DNA from: Monodelphis domestica
Taxonomy: Eukaryota; Chordata; Mammalia; Didelphimorphia; Didelphidae
Assembly (NCBI RefSeq): GCF_027887165.1
Contig: NC_077232.1
Span: 17,762,255-17,826,254, forward strand
DNA: 64,000 nucleotides
Direction: 5' to 3'
The position numbers were made by a program, and so were the translations under genes. The notes below the pieces were generated by a model. The model saw only the letters and a list, made by a program, of their open reading frames with translations. It was not told where the DNA came from and made no database searches. Shown here piece by piece: positions 1 through 12,300 of this stretch; positions within the stretch are counted from its first letter, which is position 1; every line of letters begins with the position of its first letter.

Positions 1-248
1 TTTAAGTATTATTTAAGCATATTAGATATTTAAGTGAGATTATTCTACATTCTTTTTTGTTTATCTGGGCAATTTATGTTTTTCTAAATATTCACTCATT
101 TCACCTAACATAACAGATTCATTGTCATTAAATGGGGCTTTAAATCCCCTTTCTTTCATGATATATTCACCTTTTTCATTTTTGATACTGGAAATTTGAT
201 TTTATTTCCTTTTCTTTAGTCAAATTCATCAATGTTCTATCTATTTTA

Positions 249-331
249 TTTTGTTTTCCTGAACAGAGTTGAACCCAATATTTCCTGTCTCTAGATCTGG
301 CTCTCTATCCACTGAGCCACCTAGATGTCCC
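249..331 (-). repeat. tRNA-derived SINE fragment
   Basis: This is the head of a marsupial tRNA-derived SINE read on the minus strand. It shows the box-B-like GGTTCAA equivalent and the 'ctgagccacctag' segment that recurs in about ten better copies in the window. The rest of the element is missing or too diverged to see. Confidence 0.6.
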
Positions 332-793
332 CATTTATATTCCTTTTGAGCACTTGCAAATTGATTTCATATGTTTGCCTAAATTAGCTTATTATTGTTG
401 TTGACTAACTCACCAGGTGGGTGAAGGCCTTTCCTACTTCTTGAATCATGGCTGGATTTATTGGTAAAATTCTCCTTTTAAAAGGTGTTCCCCACTTCAG
501 CCCATAATCCACATTTATTAGCATCCCCTTTACCAATGCTCAATTATCCCACATTTATTCTTGTCTAGGAATGGTTTTTAAATTCACCTATCACCAGCAG
601 AGCTAAGGCCAAGTCAAGCACATGAATAAGATGCTTAAAATCACAACCCACAAATTATGCATTGAGATCCACCTGTCATGGCCTGATGTCCTTCCCCTGG
701 CTTTGTTCTCTCCATTTGTTGGAGAGAATTACCTATATCTCCCTTTGAAATGATTTTGGGGACTCCATCTCTCCAAGAAAGGCCATTTCCCTA

Positions 794-858
<65 letters not shown>

Positions 859-1429
859 TATTCAAAAGACAGAAATAGTTTTGGGAAATGGTGTTATTAG
901 AGAAGAGAGCCCCTCTTTTTATAGTTAGAAGACTTTGCTTAGAATCCTGGCAATTTCACATTTTAATTTAGGTTATTGAGGTAAGTCATTTCCCATTTCT
1001 AGACCTGTTCCATTGGCAAAATAAGAGGGTTGGACCAGATGGTCTCTAAGACCCCTTTCATCTCTAACATCCTGTTTCCCAAAGAACAAAAATCTGAAGG
1101 TTTTCTGCACATTGAATGCTTTTCTGTACTTAACTAAGATATGATTCTACACGATATGTGACCCAGGGAGATTTTACTTTGGAATTCTCTAACTTATTCC
1201 AATATAAAAGCAAGGAAAATGTTGATTAAGATGTGTCCATGCTCTTCCCATGTATCTTCTGTCTTGAGTAAACTTGGAGCCACACAGGTACATTTCCTGA
1301 CAAGATCTCCAAGTGCTACCATTCTGTTACTGGTTCAACGAGAGTCCCAATACTTAGCTAGCAGTCTTCCTAATGCAGAGTTGACATCTGTCTCTAAACA
1401 TTTCTAACTCATTTGATGGTTCATATGAT
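332..1429. other. Intergenic stretch downstream of the GLYAT-like gene
   Basis: No gene is recognised. A (TA)n microsatellite lies near 793-861 and a MIR/CORE-SINE-like tail on the plus strand near 970-1075, ending in the usual 'atctctaacatcctg' type sequence. A short open frame at 1219-1407 has no recognisable motif. Confidence 0.5.
793..861. repeat. (TA)n microsatellite
   Basis: An almost pure TA dinucleotide run with isolated C/G interruptions. Confidence 0.95.
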
Positions 1430-1575
1430 GGAGCAACATCACATGGAGATGCTAGAAAAGTCAGTATTTCATGCATAACCCAGTGGAATTGCACCAAAAG
1501 GTGGGAGGGAAGAGAGGAGGAAGAAAACTTGAATCATGTAACTGAGGAAAAATATTTTTAAAATAAAGAAAATTA
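1430..1575 (+). mobile_element. L1 3'-end fragment
   Basis: The text 'cccagtggaattgca' followed by a G-rich stretch and 'tcatgtaact..gaaaaat' matches the 3' UTR tail pattern of the L1 copies ending at 26.99 kb and 27.24 kb. It is 5'-truncated and diverged. Confidence 0.6.
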
Positions 1576-1675
1576 TGTTTTAAGCCAGTATTTGTCTCCA
1601 AGGGAGATTTGAATCTCTTCTGAGGCTTGATTAAGACCCTACAGTTTTGTGCATGTGTGTGTGTGCATGGGTGGG

Positions 1676-1826
1676 TGATGTTGTTGTTGTTGAGTCATGG
1701 CCAATTCTTCATGACCCCATTTGGGGTTTTCTTGGCAGAGATATCAGAGTGATTTGCCATTTCTTTCTCTAGTTCACTTTACAGATGAGAAACTGAGGTT
1801 CAGAGGGCTATGTGATTTGTCCCTGA
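1676..1826 (-). mobile_element. RTE-tailed SINE fragment (Mar1-like)
   Basis: It contains the characteristic 'ccccatttggggttttcttggc' type block (recurring at 45.5 kb and, in the opposite sense, at 12.8 kb) and the 'cagatgagaaactgagg' core. The tail resembles BovB/RTE 3' ends, as is known for marsupial Mar1 SINEs. The name is from recognition only. Confidence 0.65.
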
Positions 1827-2091
1827 TAGGAAAATTATTTTATTTCATGTATATTATTGGCCATAAACCAAGTGATCACATATATATCTTCTGATAAGTA
1901 ACTGTAATTACAATTCTTAGAAATAGATAAACCCAGTTATTATACTGTATATAAAATATCAATTATAATAATAGAAAATTAACCATAGTAGTCAAAAGGA
2001 TATAGTTTGGAATAAGAGATATTGGGCTCCTGTTGGAGAAATAAAAACTTCTGTGTAGTTATAATAAAATATATTATAATAAATATATTAT

Positions 2092-2155
2092 ATTATAATT
2101 ATAATTATATTTCTATGTAATTATAGAAACATAGAAATATAATTATAATTATAAT
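2092..2155. repeat. Perfect 27-bp inverted repeat (hairpin), AT-rich
   Basis: Arms 2092-2118 and 2129-2155 are exact reverse complements separated by 10 nt. The hairpin is bracketed by a direct repeat of TCTGTGTAGTTAT at about 2050-2062 and 2172-2184. It could be a tiny palindromic transposon relic or a locally generated AT-rich palindrome. Confidence 0.85.
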
Positions 2156-2662
2156 AAAATATAATAAAAAGGTCTGTGTAGTTATCTAAGGAAGTGGAAC
2201 CCTATGCAGGAAAAGCTGGGTGCATTGGGAATGGAGAGTGTGCAGCTGGCCTGATGAGATCATATGAAAAGAAGTATGGTATGTTCTGGTGTTGTTTGAT
2301 CCTTTGAAGATGTATGCCAACTATTGGGTCCCCACAGCATTATGGCCAAGAAATGTTATTTTGACCTAGGTAGCATGATCATTCTGGAGGATTAATTAAA
2401 TGTCATCTTAACCTTGTAGCGAATTTATGATTTTGTATCAGATGTTCCAAACCCTTATTTCCAAACCCCATTGCATATTTCTTAATATCCTATTTACCTT
2501 TTGTCATGTGAATGTCTTAGGCTAAATAGCTGTCAAAAACCCAACAAAACATACTGTTGTATCTCTCTGTGGGGTCTTTGCCACAGGCTAGGTGTGGTGA
2601 GAACTCCGACTTAATTTTACATCAATTCAACTTTGGGTCTTCAACTCAGAATTATGACCCAG

Positions 2663-2800
2663 AGATTTCTTTATTTCTAACACGAGGATGACACAGCGGA
2701 CAAGTCTCTGAGGCCAGAGTTGAACTCAGGAAGATGAGTCTTCTTGACTCCAGGTCTGGCACTCTCTCTCTTGCACCATTTAGCTGACCTGCACCACCTT
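2663..2800 (-). mobile_element. SINE fragment (Mar1/MIR-like)
   Basis: It holds the block 'aactcaggaagatgagtctt' and 'gactccaggtctggcactct', typical of marsupial tRNA-headed SINEs on the complementary strand. Confidence 0.6.
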
Positions 2801-3009
2801 ATTGTCCTAAGCTAAAGGAAGGATGACTGTCTTGTCAATTTTGAGAGAGCTATTCCCAGTTGAGCACCTTGACCGTGGAAGATCTCTAGTCTGGGTTCTT
2901 TAAGAAATCACTTTTTGAAGTAGAACCTACATCCTAAGGGGCTCACCTGTGTAAGCTGGAAACAATAAAAGTGCTCTCATCAAGCTGTCAATATTAGTCT
3001 TTTTTCATA

Positions 3010-3200
3010 TTTATAGAATGTATGAGCTAAAAAGAACCTTGCTAGTGAACTAGTATATGTCTCTTATCTTACAGGTGTAGAGATTAGGACCAAGGAAAGG
3101 TAAAGTGACTTGCTTAGGGTCCCACATTTTATTAGAATAAAGTGAGACTTGAACCCAGGATTTCTTGATTCTAAGGCGAGTATTTTTTTCCCAGTAAAAT
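3010..3200 (-). mobile_element. MIR-like repeat
   Basis: It shows 'gtgacttgcttagggtccca' and 'cttgaacccaggatttcttg', the conserved CORE/MIR segments. It lies just downstream of the GLYAT-like stop codon, so it may be part of the 3' UTR. It contains the candidate poly(A) signal described separately. Confidence 0.55.
3128..3133 (-). promoter_or_regulatory. Candidate poly(A) signal AATAAA of the GLYAT-like gene
   Basis: AATAAA on the minus strand lies about 220 nt downstream of the stop codon of the final coding exon. It lies inside a MIR-like repeat, so its use is a guess. Confidence 0.35.
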
Positions 3201-3353
3201 CCATCTTTGTGCTTTTGATAGGGAATAAATTGTGCATCTCTAAATGGTTGTCAGTTGACACTGATGGATGATGTCTCCAGAGGCCACCCCAAGAATTGAG
3301 AATAGAGCTCAGGAATTAAATTATAACCACTAGTTGGGTTAGAAAAGTGGCAG

Positions 3354-3765
3354 TTAAACCATTTCAGCTGGCACACATTTCCATTCATGCCAACCACAGT
3401 CAACAACATGGAAACCAAGTGATTTTGCAACTTTGTGGGGAGGCCCATTTGTCTCTTCTGTCTCACAAAAAAATGGTACACCATTCTCCTGAAGATATTG
3501 AATATAAGCAATCATCATTTGCTTAATCATGCCCCGGTCTCGATATTCAGGTAAGGTAAAGCCCATTCTCAATTCACCAGTTTGTTCCATAATAAGCCAA
3601 GAGACAGGACTCCTTTCTGGACCCAGCAGACAAAATCCTGGGAAGCTTTGGAGGCAGCGTTTGATATATCTCAAGCTCCTCTCATTCTGCCCAAATTTCC
3701 AGTTGTCATTCACAAGTTTAGCATGGGAAACATCCAACAAGGAAGGTCTGAAGTTGTCATTTGTA
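3354..3765 (-). CDS. GLYATL: GLYAT-like coding exon 5 (last)
   Basis: The acceptor is a pyrimidine stretch followed by TTTGCAG, ending at 3766. The exon's first base completes a serine codon split with exon 4. It codes 136 residues and ends in TAA. It carries the C-terminal acyltransferase half, with NERSLRYIKRC, LLGPE, and QTGELRMG followed by TLPEYR. Confidence 0.95.
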
Positions 3766-6700
3766 CTGCAAAGGAAAACACTGTTTGATCTCTTGTTTCT
3801 TTCCCAAATAGGCCCTATGCCTTCTCATTTTTAGATTTCTATTGCTTGTATTCCCTAAATTTGTAATCTCCCTCAAAAAAGGGACCTCTAATGTCTTCCT
3901 CAATCCCGTCTCTATCTGTAATTAGCCTACCTACCACTTACTTCGAGAAGATTCTCTTGGTCCTTCCATTGGGAATTAATCTTTCCCTAACTTTTCCTAG
4001 CGACTCATTTTTTAATTTGTAGGGGCTTTTCTTGTGTACATACTTCATTACCATCACTAGACCGTCAGCATCATAAGGGCTGAGGTGATCTTTTCTTTGT
4101 CTTACTATCTCCTATTGCCAAGTGCATTACACATGGCTTAGTATTGGTTAGACAAATGAATGAATTATTTTACTCTATATTAACCTTCATTATTTCATAA
4201 GAAATTTAATTTAATCAGCACATTCTGATTCGACCTATGAAGATGGGATTAACTCTCCCCTGACTATTTTTAGATTTAATCACCAGAAGCATATACACCC
4301 CCACTTTATGTTTAAGTGATGGGAGGTCCACAATCCACATGCTAAAGTGGGTGACAACTCAGAAATGGCTAACTGTCCTCTGGGAAGTCCTAAGAAAATT
4401 CTAAGATTGCGATTGGTCCACATAAATTGGAAGGAAGGAACAGGAAGTGGTGCAAACAAGAATCTTTAAAAGTAGTTGCAATTCCTGTGACCTGCTCTTT
4501 CTCCTTCACACTTGGTCTTGGAGGAACTCCAGCTTGAGACCTCAGACTGCTTCTGGTAAGACTGGTCTTGGATCTTCTCTTTGGACTACCACGTAGGTGA
4601 GTGAAAAGACTGACTCCTTTCCTGGCTCCTGGGGGGACTAGTTTCTGGAGAGGCCCCCTGTCTTGTTGTGATAAGATAGATACCCTCTCTACCCTCTCTC
4701 TCATTTCTCTACTTTCCCTCTTTCCCTCTATTTTATAAATAAATACTGCTAAAAAGTCATTTGACTTGAGATATATTAATTTTGGTGACCACATTTCTCT
4801 TATATTTAGTCCAACCTTAATTTTTAACCCTTACAAACCAAAGAAATCATGGCATAATTATGTTTTTCACAAGTTATCATTCTCTCTCTCCCCCTAAAAA
4901 TTGTCACTTGATGGTGAAACCACTAAGAATGAGATCCTTCATGCTTAGCTACATGGTTAGTCAAAAGAGAGCTATGTAGTCTATTTTCTAGGTTGATACT
5001 CAAAACCTATCTAGTTTAGGAGCTCTTCCACAGCTTTTTCTTCCATGGCATAGCATTCAAGAATGTAGTGTTGCTGAAATGCCACAGAGGGGAATGACTA
5101 TGGGAAAAAACAGATATTTATTTTCCCACAAATCTCCCTTTCAAATAGCAAGTCTTATATCATAGAACCAACTCTTTGTCAATAACCCATGGCATTTGCT
5201 GAACTGAAACTGGAACACTGATTTGGTAAGTGACTTGCCCTAGAGTTACTGAGTCAGTATGTATCAGAGACTGAGCATGAATCCAGTTTATCTTGACTCC
5301 ATTATACCTGTCTTTTTATACATGTGTCATATTTTATTTTGAGGTGTTACTCAGTGGAAAAAGCATTGGACCTGGAGTAAAGATCTCTAATCTGAGTTCA
5401 AATCTATCTTCTCCAGATTCACATATCCCTGATGTCAACTTTGCTCACAAATCACCTAGGGCTATTGCAGTAAATTTCTATATGTTCTTTCTGCCTCAAT
5501 TGCCTTCTTACTCTACTCCATCCTTCACACATCCAAGAAAGTGATTTTCATTAAATATAGACCTGACCATATGATTCCCCACTCACAAGTTCCAGTGGCT
5601 CCTATTCCTCCTATTAATGAATACAAAATCTTTATTTATCATTCTTTTAAAAATATTTTCCCTTTGTTTCTCATTTAAAACTCTTTACAACCTAGCTCCA
5701 ACCTTCTTTCCCAGTCCTATTCCACGTTATTCTCCTTCATACATTCTACAATCCAGAAAAACTGGACTTCTTGCTCTTCCTCATATATGTTACTCCATTT
5801 CCTATCTCCATGCTTTTGCATCAATGGTCCCCCATGTCTGGAATGCACTCCCTTGTCACCTTTGCTTCTTACAATCTCTGGATTCCTTTCAAATTCAGCC
5901 AAAGAATGGCTTTCTCTATGAAGTCTTTCTTTATTTCCCTGTATTCCCTCCTCCTAGAATTTGTTCATTACTGCCCAATCACCTCATATTTATTTTATAA
6001 TACATTTATCTATGGATATATATACATACATATATATACATATATATATATACACACACACACACACGTACAAGTATTTCTGATGTGGATATGTATAGAA
6101 TCTCCCCCCTAGAGTGTAATCACCTTGAGCAGAGTCACTGGTTCACTCTGGGTTTCTATAGCCAGTGCTCAGAACAGAGTTGGGCACATAGTAGATGCTT
6201 AGTAAATGCTTGTAGATTAATAATTATTGACAGAAAATTTCCTACCTTCTGAACTTCATATTTTCTGGACTATTTGCTTCTTGTCGTCTCTTCAGCTTGC
6301 CTGTGTTGGAGGTATATTTCAGAACATCATCTCTCATATAGAGAAGCCCCTTGGAGTAATCCAACTGCACTGGCTTGAAAGTCGCAGCTTCTCTGATCTT
6401 TTCATTCAAACCATTTTGGCAACCTGGGGACAGCAGGACAATATATAGAGAACTCAACTATCCCAATGTGGATTCAGAGGATTATTGCTTTAAAGCTGGC
6501 ATAGACTTAAACCACTGAATGAATCCCATCAGGAGAAATTGAGGCCAGAGTGACTAAGTAATGTGCCCAGAATTACCCAGCCAGTAAATGCCAGTGGAAA
6601 AATTCAAGTTCAAGTCTTCCTGAATCCAAGTCCACCTTCTATGCCACCTAACTGCTACACTAGCTCAGAGATTTAGAACTGAAAAAGCCATCAAAATGTA

Positions 6701-9278
6701 TAATTTTACAGATAAAGAAACTTGAATTTGAGAGAAGTAAAATGACTCCGACAGAGTTTGAAGCAGGAATTGAGCCTAGATCTTCCTTATTTGAAGTCTA
6801 GTCCCTGACCACTAGATGATATTACTCTTCTGAAAAAAAAATGAGTTAAAAAATGGGATTCCATGCCAAAGGACACTGAATCTCTGCTGTCCCTTCTCTG
6901 AGCTTCAGTTTTCTCATATGTAATATAAGAGTTGGGAAATGGAACAAATATTAATTGAGTACCTTCTCTGTGCCTGGCTCTAGGCTAAGCATTGCTTTGA
7001 TGTTTCTCATTTAATTATGGACTTAGACTGGATGTTGTCTAACATCTCTTCTGGTCTAACATTCCTGTAAATAGTTTAATTATCCAGGTAGTCATTACCT
7101 ACTTTCCTGTCTAGCAAACTGGATTAGTAACTGTTCCTCAGCATCTGCATGACTCTGATTGAGCAAAAGCACTCCAGGAACAAGGGATAAAATTGGTTTC
7201 AGGAATGTGTCCCTGGGGCAATTAGGTATATAGTTAGTATATAGAGCACTAGGACTGGAATTAAGAGGACCTGGGTTCAAATCTGGACTCAAACATTTTC
7301 TAGCTGTACGAACCTGGGCATGTCAATTAACCCCAATAGCCCAGTACTTGCCATTCTTCAGTTTTAGAATTGGTACTAAGACAGAAAGTAAGGGTTTTAA
7401 ATGAAAAAGTAAAAAAAGAAAAATGTGTCCATTACCTTCCTCCCTATATGACAACCCAGTCTTTAGGGCCTAGATCTGGTACAGGTAGAATTCAAAGGTT
7501 CTCAATTCTTTCTTGCAGTCAGAAACAAATAGAAATCTCTCTATAGTACTTCCACAGAACTTTGTTTATACCTTTGGAGAATAGTGTCATAATAGGATGT
7601 TAGGGATGGAAAGGAGCTAAGAAGTCATCCATATCAATCATCTTATTTTTCAGAAAAGGAAATGAATTATTTCAAAGACACAGTGAGGAGACAATGGCAG
7701 CAGGACTATAATTTATATATTCTTCCTCTAAGTCTTGTTATATTTAAAATAGTTGGAGACATAAACTGTAATAATTAAAATAGTTGAAGATATAAATTGT
7801 GATAGATATAAGAGTGGGTGAGTAAATTTGTGACCCCAGAAAATATGATTCACTACAGTGTCTTGGTTTTAAATCAAATATAAGGTGGTCACCAGGGAAA
7901 TATTCCCAATTATAAATATGCCCAAGTCAACTGGGTTTATAGAGATTTTAATTAATAATACAACAAGGAATTAAAGAAAAGAGAGAAAGAGAGAAAAAGG
8001 AAATAAGTATGAAGGGCCTTAAGCCAACATGGCCTAGACCTGAGTTTTAAGAGAGAGAGATTAGTCAGTCAGTCTTTTATCACTCACCACAAGGTCTGTC
8101 TAAGCAATGATTCTAGTGACAGAGTCTCCTCAAAGAGCCTTCCAGCCAGAGACTATTTCAAAGGGCCTCTGTCCAGAGCCTCTAGAGGGACAGAGTCCCC
8201 TCAGAGGAGCTCCAGCAAGACCTCCTTAGAGATTGTCCTCCAAGAGCTTCCCTTCTTCAGAGCCTCTCCCAAGAGCTTTTCTTCAAAAGGATTATACTCA
8301 ATCAACTCTCATAAGAGATTCTGCTTTTTCTTATATAGGGGGTTTTCTCCTATGTCACCTCCCCTAAGTTCTTCCATCTACCAATCACAGTAGATGTTTT
8401 CCAAAGGACAGCCCATTCTGAATTCACTGCTGGGTCAACTAATCCCTTTAGTAAGTTTGAACCAGAAAAAAAAACTTCTGAATAAGTTTTCACCTCTTTG
8501 CTCCTGGCAATTTTACAAGTTGCCTGACCTTTAATAGGTACTTAGCGTCCCTTTGTATTACTTCTAAAAATAGGCATGGCTTAAAGAACTTTTTGCCTCA
8601 TTATAAGTATGGGTTAAAGTACTTTCATTGTTTAGCAAGGAGTTTTCCCCCCCTAAAGCAGTCTTAAGTACGGGTGGAGTAGAGGTCCTCCCATTTCTGA
8701 TCCAAGTAGAGTTCTCACTGTCAAAATGTGGAATGTTCCCAGTAGGGAATTGTTCTAATTGAGAATTCCCTGATGGGGAAATTTTTAACATTCACAAGTC
8801 TGAGAAATTTCAAGCTTTACAGTCTAAAGCTCTTTCTATAACCCAATGCCATCTGCACATTAGGATCTTCTTTCAAGATAGATGTGCTATATAGGAAACA
8901 GTGATGGACTTGGAATTGGTAGGTCCAAGTTCAAATCCCAGTTCTGTATCTTATCAGATGTATTTCCTTGGCCAAATCACTTCATCTTTTTTAGGCTGTT
9001 TCCCTGTCTCATAATTGATGATTGATCATACCTGTCCTTCCTACCTTTCTGGTCAGTCCCTCATTTGTATAATAGGCATTGTGTTTGTGTACACCACTTT
9101 TGTCATCTCAACCAGATTATAAATTCCTTCAGAGTACCCATCATATCACATACTATATTCACGTTGGTATTGTCCAAACCTAGCACGGTACCTTGTATAG
9201 AGTAAGCAGAATAGGGAATAAAAACTGTTTTTTGTTTTTATGTTCTCAAATCATGATTCTCAAACTCATTTGCTGTAT

Positions 9279-9333
<55 letters not shown>

Positions 9334-12300
9334 CCTTGGCAAAGTTACTTACTCTGAGCCTAAATTTTTCTTTAATGCTCCTAGGAATGCCATGTTGTTA
9401 TGAGACTCAGATGAAACCATTTTCCCATTCCCTTGAACCTGATACCTTGGATCATGAAGCTTTGTTTCCAGTTGATGACGTGATCAGATCCTAGGATATC
9501 TGGCAATTTCTGAATGTCTTTGGAGAAGATGTGGTAAGTGTTTGTGTAGTAATCCTTGTCATCAGTCATCTCCTGCATTGGAGATAAATATTGGGGTGAG
9601 GAGGGCAGATGTGATTAATATCACTCATTTACACATGAAGAAACTGAGGCAGAGGTGAAATGCCTGGAGTTATATATATTTAATAAGTGACAGGTTGGAT
9701 TTGGACTCAAGTCTTTTAACTCCATGACTCCATCCACAGTACCACTTAGTCACTCCATCTAAGTCCCTATGATCTAAAAAAGAAGAAAGAGTAGAAAAAG
9801 CCATTTATTTCAAGACTTCTAAACATTGTGACAAGGAAATCACTTTTAAAAGACTGATATATATTAATTTAAGGTCGCCAAGGAATTCAGCTATGTAATT
9901 CCTTAATGAAAACTCAAGTCAGCCATCAACCTTTTATGGAGTTTTAATTACAAACAGGAGGAAGAAAGGAATTAGAGATAGAGAGATAGAGGGAGAGAGA
10001 AAGGGGAGAGAAGGGAATAGGGCTTAAATACCCCTTCTGTTTAGGCTGGGCCAAAAGGCCCAAGCCCTTAGATAGCTGGGGCAATGAAAGGAGATCAGTC
10101 CCTATTACTCACGTGACCAAAAATGGAGAAACAGTCTCCAGGGCCCCCACCTTCAGCTTCCTTCAGCGCAAGCTTCTCAGAGCACACCGCCACCACTCCG
10201 ACAAACTCCTTCCCCCCTCTCGAGTCTTCAGACCCCCCTATCCTTAAGGAAACCATCCAATTTTCCTCCCCTCAGTCCTCACATCTACCAATCACCTGTC
10301 CATCAATTTCCCTGTGCCAATGGAGGCTCTAGCTTAACCCAGGACCGCCCAGAGGTCTCTGGTTTTGCACATGTCTGTTGAAGGTCATATTTTCAAATAA
10401 TTAAATCTTTGCTCCTTTGCTACAGCCCTTTCTAAATCCTGTTAACCTGAGTAGGGTAGAGATTGGAATAATTAAATTTTGATCTAGGCTGCAGCCCTTA
10501 CTCAATCCTGTTAGGACTGAATAGGGTGGAGATTGATTCCAAGTATCTCCATTTTATCAATTCTAAAATCAATCATGACTCAAAGAAATTCCTGTTCTAT
10601 GCTTAAGCATAGGTCAAAGTCCTTTCCATTGTTCAGCAAAAGGTTTCTGTCCTAAAGTAATCTTAAGAAGGGAGGAGAAGGAACCTCCCATGCCAATGGG
10701 GTTCACATTCCAATAGTCAAGACCCACTATCAATAGGAAATTTTTCAAGTATGAAATTTCCCAATGGTGAAATTTCCAACATTTATAAGTCTAAGAAATT
10801 TTGAGGTTTACAACATCTGAGCTTTCTTCTTGGTTTCTTCATCCTTCTCCACATATATCAACCTTCCTTCAGTTGGGCAAATCTAAAAAAAAAAAAGAAT
10901 GCCACCACTGGCTAGCATTTAGCATAGTATTTGGCATTTATTAAGCTTGTGATGAACTTTTATTGACTGAAAAATTTGTGGCAATAATATTCTCTTCATC
11001 GCTTGGTCCATTTGCTCATCTAATGTCAGATATATCTGTTCGATCACTAGGTTTCTATTAGAAGCACTTCTAGTTTGAGAGGACCTCTTTCCTTCTGCTA
11101 TGAGCTAAATACCAGGTTGTTAAATGTATAGAGCTCCCCAAGATCCAAAGGAGAATGTATGGCCCTGTTTATTACTTTTAAGTGTGTCTTGGTATTCCAT
11201 ATGTCATTTGGGGTTATGTGCTTTTTTTGGATTTAAAATGGAGAATTTTCTCTCCTTTATGCACATGGCAGTAGCAATGGAGAAACTGTCTTATTGGGAT
11301 TGAGACCATCAAGATAGAGCCCAGGGAGTATGACAACTCAAGTCAGAGTCCTGGCTTCATCATTATGACCTTGGCCCTGTATTTGACCTTTTTTGGCCCC
11401 ACTCTCTTCATCTATAGAAGAAGAATGTTGGCTTAGGTATTTTTGAAGGTCCATGTGAGCTCTTGATTTTATGTTTCTATGATAGCAATTGTGTGATATC
11501 CATGGGTGGAATTCTTATGCCTATATAATAGACTTGGAGCATCAAAGCATAGTAGATAGATGGTAGGCATGGGAATGAAATGGAACTAAGTTCAAGAATT
11601 GCTTCTGACACAAACTTGCCAAGTTATCCTCAGTTTCTAAGCAGTTTTCTACAACTGTATATTAAAGAGAAGTGTCTAATCTCCAGTAGAATTACATTGT
11701 CAGAAGATGGTTGTAATAGTATATTCTGTAAGGGTTAAAAATTAAAGTGTTGGGCTAAATTTATAAGAGTGTTGTCACCAGAAATTATTACTCAGGTCAG
11801 AATGACTAGCTTATAGCAATTTATTTATAAAATAGAGGGAAAGAGTGAAAGTAAGGAAATGAGAGAGTAGATATTATTCCAGCCTGGTCCAAACCAGGCA
11901 GGGCTTCAGAGGCCCTAGCAAAGGGGCCCAGAGGTAAATAAAACAAGGGTTCTAGCCAAGAGGCCTTCTACAAGACAAGGGGCCTCTCCAGAAGCCTCCA
12001 GAAAAGCCAGGAAAAGGAATCAGTCTGTTTTACTCACCCACAGGATAATTCTAAGGGAAAATCCAAGAGCAGTCTGAGGTTCCCAGCCAGAGCTCCTCCA
12101 GGGTCACGTTTGAAGGCAAAAGATCTGGTCACAGGAAGTTCTTGCCACTTTTAAAGACCCTGCCTTTTGTCACTTCCTGTGCCTTCCTTCCAAGTTACGT
12201 GGACCAATTGAAGCTATAGTTTTGCTTAGGACTGTCCAGGGGGCAGTCAGTGGGTTCTGATTTGTCACCTACTATAGCACATGTGGGTTACAGACCTCCT

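Noticed and set aside
6018..6112. Tyr-Ile-His repeat peptide
   Set aside because: Translation of a TA/CA microsatellite.
9240..9494. Open frame with a poly(Cys-Val) stretch
   Set aside because: It is translation of the (GT)n microsatellite in an intron.
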